A stretch of DNA of 64,000 bases from NCBI GenBank assembly GCA_037043455.1, contig JAWPHD010000005.1, positions 124,001-188,000 on the forward strand. The letters run 5' to 3'. The position numbers and the translations under genes were made by a program. This document shows, one piece after another, positions 57,021 to 64,000 of this stretch. Below the pieces are notes generated by a model that had not been told where the DNA came from, did no database searches, and worked only from the letters and a program-made list of their open reading frames with translations. Numbering within the stretch: position 1 is the stretch's first letter; every line of letters starts with the position of its first letter. Source of the DNA: Cyrtodaria siliqua (lineage: Eukaryota; Mollusca; Bivalvia; Adapedonta; Hiatellidae).

Positions 57021-57879
57021 AGACAATAGCTCTTTTTACTTATCAGTTTGACTGATAATTTATGCGTATAAACTATATTGTGCCTAAATAGTTTTACTTT
57101 CAAGCAATATTCTAAACTAGAAAGCTGTTAAGAACTTGCATACTATTGCCAATGCTTCAAAAGTTTACTGGCATTTAAAAAAAAATGACTGTTCATCTTT
57201 AAAATAAAATTGTTTGCTGTTTAACGACCCAGGACTTCATAAATGGGTAGATAGGTGATTTTTGTTTTTGCCAAGAACAGTAAACACCTGATTATTCTTA
57301 AGAAATTAAACAAAAATATACTGAAGATAGCAACAACACAATGTTAAAGAATTGCTATAAAAAGTTCCGGGTTGTGCCCTTTTTCGTGGGTAGGTACGGA
57401 AACAGCAAACCAAAATGATTTTTATGGTCGGGCACGTGGATACATTTTCTACAATCCCACTATCCGCACTGATTCTGATTACTTGTTTGACTATTGAAAG
57501 GAAATGAAATAGGGTTCAATCAAAGATTACTTCGAATATTTTGAATTTATTCTTCTTTTATTTCTGCTGTTTTCAGCCCAAATGAAGAGGGATGAGTGGA
57601 CATCTTCTTCAAATGACCCACAGTCCCCCTCCCAAATGTACTAATAACCAAAGAAAATTAAAAAAAAAATCAGTTTATTACTATTATTTTATTAATTAAA
57701 TTCCCAACATTGTGGTGTCTTTCTGTGCTTGTGTGCGTGTGGGGGTGGTTGCATGGTAGAGGATGGGTGGTGGCAACATTCTCTGTTTCGTCCCAGTTCC
57801 TGTCAAACGCCCTTTTCTACATACCAAACCAACGATATATATATGCATGACAGAGCGTTTAATGTTTTATTATTACAGC
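57021..57879. other. Non-coding, probable intron or 5' region of the host gene
   Basis: No ORF. It ends in 'ttttattattacag', a plausible 3' splice site for the exon at 57,880. A SINE-tail-like 'gctgtttaacgacccagga' lies near 57,212. Confidence 0.4.
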
Positions 57880-58017
57880 TTACTTGAGTAATTCCGTATG
57901 CTCGACCCCAGAAGATGGTGGACATATCCTACGATGTAGCCATTATAGGTGGCGGGGTAACCGGATGTGCCACGTTATTTGAACTGACCAATCACGGTTA
58001 CAACTGTGTCCTGCTGT
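57880..58017 (+). CDS. Host exon: N-terminus of an FAD-dependent oxidoreductase
   Basis: An ATG at 57,915 in context 'agaagATGg' opens a frame of 34 codons plus one base. It encodes a classical Rossmann FAD-binding start: a beta strand (YDVAII), GGGVTGCATLFEL (GxGxxG-type loop, residues 12-24) and a second strand (YNCVLL). The first base of codon 35 is followed by 'gtgagac', a strong 5' splice site. The first GT of that site is at 58,018. Upstream, '...tattattacag' before 57,880 looks like an acceptor, making this an internal exon with 35 bases of 5' UTR. The family (DAO-like: glycerol-3-phosphate dehydrogenase, L-2-hydroxyglutarate dehydrogenase and relatives) uses FAD to oxidise small hydroxy or amino acids. 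Which member it is cannot be told from 34 residues. No further exon was recognised to 64,000, which suggests a long intron. Confidence 0.7.
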
Positions 58018-58094
58018 GTGAGACAATATGCCGGTAGTGGTTACATGTATAGTATCTTAATATAACGCGACCAATCTGAATTAATCGACGTATA

Positions 58095-58205
58095 GGATAG
58101 AGGCTATGTCAAGAAATATTCACCATTAAGAAACCGAAAGGGAGGAAGTGTAACGATCCACCACGGTTTCTCAATGGTGAAGATTTCTCTTCATAGCCTC
58201 TATCC
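58095..58205. mobile_element. Hairpin MITE H2 just after the splice donor
   Basis: 42-bp arms: 'ggatagaggctatg' ... 'attcaccattaagaaaccg' pairs with 'cggtttctcaatggtgaa' ... 'catagcctctatcc', with a ~26-bp loop. No coding capacity. Confidence 0.8.
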
Positions 58206-58434
58206 GACAGTGTTTACCATAGATATATCGATAGTTTGCATATAGGTCACGCATTTAATTATAAAGAGTAATAGGCTAGTATTGGAAAATCGGAGGCTAA
58301 TCATTGGTTGAAACTGAGTAAACGCTAAAATGCGTTTAAATGGTGTGTTTATTAACAGTATTAGTTAATATTAGTATATCCGGTATGAAAAAAATCCCTT
58401 TTTGCACCAGATACCCCTGACATATTGTTATACT
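58206..58434. other. Unclassified spacer in the putative intron
   Basis: No supported feature. Confidence 0.4.
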
Positions 58435-58648
58435 ACTGTGTAATTTATGAACCTGGTTGTAACCCCCAGCAGCCTTGTTTTGACACTGACCGTTCCAAGG
58501 CGGTAGCCATATTGTCAACCCTTTTGTGTTTGGGATGTGTTAATTTTCTTTTATTCATCTTTAAAGTTGTTCTTTGTTTCTGTGTGTGTTTGTGGTTGAC
58601 TGTCGTCCTTGAACGCTACTTTTCCTGTTAGATTTTTATATCAACTTG
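58435..58648 (+). mobile_element. Naiad 3' UTR fragment (subfamily A)
   Basis: 'aacctggttgtaaccccc', 'gaccgttccaaggcggtagc', 'attgtcaacccttttgtg', 'gactgtcgtccttgaacgct' and the terminus 'ttagatttttatatc'. 5' truncated, no coding part. Confidence 0.85.
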
Positions 58649-59786
58649 TAACATTTCAGGCTGTGTGGTAAAAACAGCATGTAAGTGTATTGTTGTGCTG
58701 TTGAAGCAAGACATTATATCAGGTCAATAGTATCAATGACGCAAACAGTGCTTTATATACTGATTAATAGGTTTCAACCATATCAATGTCGTAATTATTC
58801 ATTTTTATTCAGTATCGTTTTTTGCGAGAAAACCTTTCTCTGTCATAAACAGAATAATGTGATGACCCTCTTTATCTTAATGAGATCAGTTAGCGATATT
58901 TATCATATTTTTTTCTAATTGTTTACAGCTGTTCATTTATTTTGTTTTACATTCTATGACTCTGTATGTGTTTTTTATTATTGCTAAATAAGAGACGTGG
59001 TATTTTCTTCTTTCTTCTCCAGGTATAATATTTTCTCTTAATCGAACAAGAAACCTGACTACCTAGTAGTGTTATTTTTTTCAAGAGGCCAGTACATTGA
59101 GTGTAAAGGTTTAACTCACTATTGCATCATGAACCCATTAAAATACCATATAAATACTATCCATGATATACCATATAAACATGTAATTCCATTAAAATTA
59201 CCCATTAATTGCTGTAAAAAATACTAATGGCGACAAGGATAACACCAATAATAAACCAAAACAGTAATAAATCAATTAATTGGTCATTAATTGGTGGATA
59301 ATAATATTCAAAAAATACAGCACCATGAATAACTCACCATTAAAAATACAATGGGTATTAACACTTGTTTTCTCTCTTTTCTTACCTATTAACGTCCATC
59401 ATAATTATAAAAGTATGGCTGTTGCAATAATTATTACCAGTAATAAGTACTATACATGTTTTTGTTTGCTTTCTCATCGATCAACTTAAGCGAAGAAATG
59501 GACAAGATGTGAAACAATGTGGAAATATAAAGCGATTTCCAGACTGCTTAAAATAGTATGTAGGTTAGCGCCTGACAATTATTATATAGTATATGGATAG
59601 AAAAAGAACAATATTGAAACATAAATAACAAAAACAACAATAAAAAGAACAACAACAAAAAACAAAACAAAAGAAAAACAACAAAAAACGACAACAAACA
59701 AACATGCATTACTGCAATATGAAATGTGATTATATAATACTTATACACAACAGCACAGATTGAACCTTGAATTTTGATTGTTTACT
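58649..59786. other. Non-coding, probable intron; nothing recognised
   Basis: AT-rich, with an A/C-rich simple run at about 59,620-59,700. The short ORFs show no motif. Confidence 0.45.
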
Positions 59787-60117
59787 AAAACAGTTGTTTG
59801 GTCAAAAACTATTCTGATGTAACTCTTCTTCAAATTTTTGAACACTTGTTCTTTTTCAAGAAAAATCACAGAAATACAGCTTTTAAATAAAATCCATTTT
59901 TTTTGTTAAAATTTTCGAACAGTTGTTCTTTTCAAGGAAAATCACAGAAATACAGCTGTTAGATAAAATCCATATTTTTGTGAACGTCATTTTTGTTAGG
60001 AAAAATATGGATTTTATTTAAGATTTGTTTTTCTGTGATTTTTCTTGAAAAAGAACAAGTGTTCGAAAATTTGAAGAAGAGTTACATCAAAATAGTTTTT
60101 GACCAAACAACTGTTTT
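59787..60117. repeat. Long inverted repeat with ~112-bp arms
   Basis: The left arm (59,787-59,898) and right arm (60,006-60,117) are near-perfect reverse complements ('aaaacagttgtttggtcaaa' ... 'aaatacagcttttaaataaa' and its complement). The ~107-bp spacer contains a further direct copy of the arm's inner half (about 59,910-59,975). A transcript would fold into a long double-stranded RNA. It lies in the putative intron of the host gene. A foldback MITE is the simplest reading. Confidence 0.85.
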
Positions 60118-60822
60118 ATTGAATTTTCTTGACTTTCGAAAATGAGAAGAACAGTTGTTATTTATTTAATATTGAATTAACTTTCCTATTGAAAGGCTAT
60201 ACATATATTAATATATTTTGATGTATTTAGCCAAATCTTCTATTTTCTTTTTCATTGTCAGATTTCATTAGTTGACAGAATTTTATAAAGTTCGGATGCT
60301 TATACGATTATTTCTATAAGGATCTGCTTCTTATGTCATTTAAAGCAGGGCAAAGTGTAAGGAAATGATATTTATCTCCGATAGCATTTTTTTTCACATC
60401 TACGTTACCTTTCATTTATTTCTGTTCTATTACTTCCGTATCTACCTTGTTCAATTCTTACAGATGGGAAGAATGTCTTAACCTCGAAAAAAACATCTTA
60501 AGTTTTTTGGTAAAACATGATAATATTGTTCAATGCAAAATATTTGTTGATGTATTTATACAAAAATAAGGCACCACTATAATTATTAACATTTTACTGC
60601 AATTTTTTAATAATATCGGAACTATGATCTGTATGAGGAAAGTTTTGGTACACGTTATTGTTTACCTTTTGGGTACTACGTGAATTGTATGTATACGAGA
60701 GTATGATAAAGGACCTTTGGAAATGTTCACGATATATATATTAATTTGCTGAATTGTCAAAATGTCAAAATATGTCAGTTTTAAACAAATTGGGTATATT
60801 CATCTACAAGGCATTTAGATTA
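60118..60822. other. Non-coding, nothing recognised
   Basis: AT-rich; no supported feature. Confidence 0.45.
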
Positions 60823-61165
60823 AAAAAGAGTTTGATAATGGACTTTTGGAAACAGCCGAGCACGACACATACGAAAAATTGCAGTCTCGGTTTGTCTGAG
60901 ACTGTTCATGAGCGGTAGTGAAATATGATAGCTACCGCTCACGCCCTATAGCCCCGGGTTGAGCAGAACTTAATATTCATAAAAATCAAAAGTACAGAAT
61001 TTTAACCATCCCAAAGATGGCAAGCATATGGCGGTGGATATAGCAATATTTGTATCTTTATTTCATCCACTATATCCAGCGGCGTATCTAATAAAATTGT
61101 ATGCCCCAAAGAGCGAAATAAACAAAAAGGAATTTAGTTGGGAGCAGCGGTTATGAAGAAATGAA
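60823..61165 (-). repeat. Dispersed repeat family R1, copy 2
   Basis: Reverse complement of 14,820-15,165. It begins 'aaaaaagagtttgataatgg' and 'gagcacgacacatacgaaa' (the end that is inserted in Naiad copy 3), then 'gcagtctcggtttgtctgag', and ends near 'ggagcagcggttatgaag'. Non-coding. Confidence 0.7.
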
Positions 61166-61389
61166 ATATTATATTTTGATAATTAGCATGTTTTTTTATA
61201 TATGTAGATATGTTTTAATTTCTATGCATTTTGTAAGTACTGTATTAGTATATTTGTGTATGAGTATACATGTATGTGAGTATGTATTTAAGGGTTTAAG
61301 TGTGTATATAAGTGTGTATATGTGCGGATAAGTTTATATATAACATGTTATAATTTAGAGGCAAAATAGTAAGTAGATGTTTAATAAAG
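61166..61389. repeat. 'gtgtatat' simple-sequence region
   Basis: Imperfect 'tatgtgtgtataagtg' type repeats; low complexity. Confidence 0.5.
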
Positions 61390-61875
61390 GTCGCAAGATA
61401 TTTTTACTATATAGTGAAAATGAGATATAGGGTCCACAGAAACCACAGCGTCCGAGCGCAAAGGCATCGTAGGTCCGCACTGTACTGCAAACAAGGACTT
61501 GAAAATACAATGAAAGAGACAAAAAAACAACAGAAAGGGTGGTGAAGACAGGGTTACCGACTTGGAACGGTCAGTAGGCAATAAGGCCCACTGGTTAGCT
61601 TGAATCGATTTCATATGCGCACAATCCTCGCTATTATCCTGTCTTCAGCGCCCAAATAGACAAGACAGTGTAAACAAAACTACATCCCATCAAAAGGAAT
61701 TCTCTAACAATAAAGTCCACATCCTGAGAAACTAACTAAAGAAACACATACAAAATAATAAAACATCTCAGGATGTATCCAGAATCGTACTGAACAACCA
61801 TAGTAGTTGCAGAGAAAGAGAAAACCAATCTAGGGTACGACCAGAAAACCCGAGGAACGAAAGATAGAAGTACAT
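61390..61875 (-). mobile_element. Naiad 3' end (subfamily B), minus strand
   Basis: Collinear with 28,735-29,216 and, for its inner half, with the copy 2 3' UTR: 'gacaagacagtgtaaacaaa', 'ctaactaaagaaacacatac' and 'tagggtacgaccagaaaacc'. It is truncated just past the SECIS-like position ('cgaggaacgaaag'). Confidence 0.85.
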
Positions 61876-62405
61876 GTTATTATTCATTGAGATAATGCAT
61901 ACCAGGCTATTGTTATGCGTATTTCAGTTGTGTATTATTGCTTATTTGTGTCTTAAAATATCACTATCTGTCATTATTATATTATCCTAGTTGTACCTCA
62001 CGGGCAGGTGCCTATTGGATTTGAAATAAACTATTCTATTCCTTTCTGTATATCGAACGAAAATACCCTGTAAAACTCTGGACCCAGGAAGGGTGCATTA
62101 AAAATAGATACAAGGCAAATATGGTATGCACAATTATTATTCAACAGTGATTTACAGTTTAAACCGATTTTTGCCTTTACTCTGATGTATTTATATATAT
62201 ATCAGTCATCATTTAAACAGTGTCAACGATCCATTTCCTTTTTTAAACAATAAAAACAAAATTGAAAACGTCCGTATATGGTAAACGTCTAACTCTGAAT
62301 TATTGAAACTGACCAAACTGGTCAGATAACACGTGACAAAACGTGTTCACATAATGACCAATTATGAAAAATGAATGAAATAGAAAAAAAAGAGAAAAAA
62401 GAAAA
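61876..62405. other. Non-coding, nothing recognised
   Basis: No supported gene or repeat. Confidence 0.45.
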
Positions 62406-62600
62406 ATAATTGTTGAGCGCTGCTGTCTAGTGGTAGAGCATTGGATACATGATCGAAAAGTCATGAGTTGGATCCCCGCCATACTAATATGTGTTGTGTC
62501 CTTCTGTAAGACACTTTATCTGCATTGCTTAGTACTGGCTTTACCCAGGAAGACATCGAGAGTGATAAAAATAAGTTTAGAGAGCTTTCGTTACTATCGA
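62406..62600 (+). mobile_element. tRNA-derived SINE, second family
   Basis: The head has 'ctgctgtctagtggtagagc' (box A) and 'catgagttggatccccgcc' (box B-like), then a body 'cttctgtaagacactttatc' and 'tgcattgcttagtactgg', familiar from mollusc SINEs. The 3' end is not sharp and no target duplication was found. The 71-codon frame over it is not a gene. Confidence 0.65.
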
Positions 62601-64000
62601 TGTAAAATAAATAAGTTTAAGCTAAGGAAATTAAAGCTGATCTGATAATGACTGCCCAATATAAACTTTGGGTACACCATTGCCGTTTAATAACTTTAAA
62701 ATATATACTGAGGGAAAAAATGTTTAGCAAGTTTTTAGATTAAATAATACTGTATACAAGAAATACTGACATTTTGGGACTTTACGGGCTTGACACCTAC
62801 GTTCATTTATTCGTTACGTCATTAAGATGTTCGACTGTTATTGATGTGTGTTTAATAAAATATTGTGTTTATGGCAGTAGTTTCTTGATGTTACAACAAA
62901 CAATGTATTATTTCAAGGATGCAACAAAATCTTGCTAAACTTCTTTCCCTCAGTATATATTTTATATTTATATTAGTATCAAATATGAGCGTTCGTTTGA
63001 AATATATTGCTTTTTACATAATACAGTATGGTACCATCGAGTGTGTTGACTTAAACATCGAGATCGGCGTAGCCAATCGAGGTGTTAAACTCAACAGACG
63101 AGATGAGACCATACTTTTTTTTTTTTTTTAGAATGTTCATTCCATCTGTCTGCCATAATCTAATTTCCGATAACTTGTATTTAGAGTACACCAGCCGTTC
63201 TGTTATTTTCAATAAATGAGATACACGTTTGCAAATACGAAGGAATTGTAAGCGACACTGCTACAAACGGATATATACAAGTGTGTTATTAGTTAAAATG
63301 TTACGTTTATTGTGTACCGTTCATCTGTGAGAACATTTGTGTTAAGAGTAGAATCATCAACATCAAACGAACCAATATACAGCAACCTATATAGTTATAA
63401 GCCAATGAACATTCTTTTAAAAACAAATTAGATTATAATAATAATGGTGTGTTCAAATAGGAAAAAGCTGGTCTGTTACAAGACCATTGCCGGAAATATA
63501 AGTCATATTTAGAGACTGCGAGGTCGGAAACGAATATGTCTGAAATGCATTTTTTTCTCTCCAATAACAACGAATGTAAAAAGCTATATACAAATTGGGC
63601 TGCTTTCATCCTGTTTTGTCAAACAACATGGTCAATATATATATATTATATTTCTTAACATATATAACTTTTACAATTAATTGATATTTTTTTATTGCAA
63701 CCGTATAATTACAAGCATTATTTGATAGTTTGGAAATACCAGATGTTACCGTCATGCTTTGTGTTTTAGTTGTTAGTAATAATAATTCCTACACCAGCTG
63801 TATGCAATTATGAAGAGAAACTATTATTTTCTTAAACAACCAGGTCTAAAGCATATTTCACAGTCTCTAAGCCAAAACAACATCTATCCAATGCCTACCG
63901 AAATGATGATGCACTAAATAAAAATAGCTATTGTTTGCGGCGCTTGTAGCATGGTCGGTGACATTTCCTTTGATGAATGCAGAGCATTAAATCGTTTAAT
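62601..64000. other. Non-coding, nothing recognised
   Basis: AT-rich. An imperfect hairpin ('gttgacttaaac...gttaaactcaac') lies near 63,045-63,100. No exon continuing the FAD oxidoreductase was recognised here. Confidence 0.4.

Overview
The window is AT-rich eukaryotic nuclear DNA, best explained as an intergenic or intronic stretch of a bivalve mollusc (probably a clam) genome. The case rests on the mix of elements: Naiad-type Penelope-like retroelements, a Tx1/L1-like LINE, a second LINE, a DIRS-like tyrosine-recombinase element, a Tc1 transposon, tRNA-derived SINEs, MITEs and many satellites. There is one short piece of credible host coding sequence, an exon of an FAD-dependent oxidoreductase at 57,880-58,017. 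One orphan open frame (13,585-14,034) is of unknown origin. Almost everything else is repeat.

Layout. 0.2-7.4 kb: a ~67-bp satellite interrupted by a SINE with a clean 13-bp target duplication, a MITE and a nearly full-length but dead Naiad (GIY-YIG remnant, CxC linker, RT). 8.8-10.8 kb: a second, younger, 5'-truncated Naiad sitting inside an 18-bp minisatellite. 10.8-16.5 kb: a decayed dispersed repeat, a third Naiad on the minus strand, the orphan ORF and Naiad debris. 16.9-19.9 kb: three TIR MITEs. 19.5-27.0 and 30.2-36.1 kb: two diverged copies of one segmental duplication. They differ by a Tc1 insertion, a MITE, a ~220-bp inversion and expansion of a terminal ~160-bp satellite. 36.7-41.3 kb: a foldback-like composite bounded by inverted repeats and filled with two oppositely oriented satellite blocks. 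42.6-44.1 kb: DIRS remnant. 46.0-50.7 kb: a 32-bp minisatellite with higher-order repeats. 51.4-57.0 kb: a LINE cut by a second, L1/Tx1-type LINE. 57.9-64 kb: the host exon followed by what is probably its intron, with hairpin MITEs, Naiad 3' ends and a SINE.

The strongest lead is the Naiad family. Two diverged subfamilies carry, at the very end of the ORF, a stem-loop with AUGA on the 5' side, AAA in the apical loop and UGA on the 3' side. It is supported by two double compensatory changes, and this is the architecture of a SECIS element. The longest copy has an in-frame TGA exactly where I recall related RTs having Cys. Selenoprotein-coding Naiads are already reported from clams. What looks unusual here is that the stop codon is embedded in the SECIS core itself. 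No computation was run; all homology calls are by eye.
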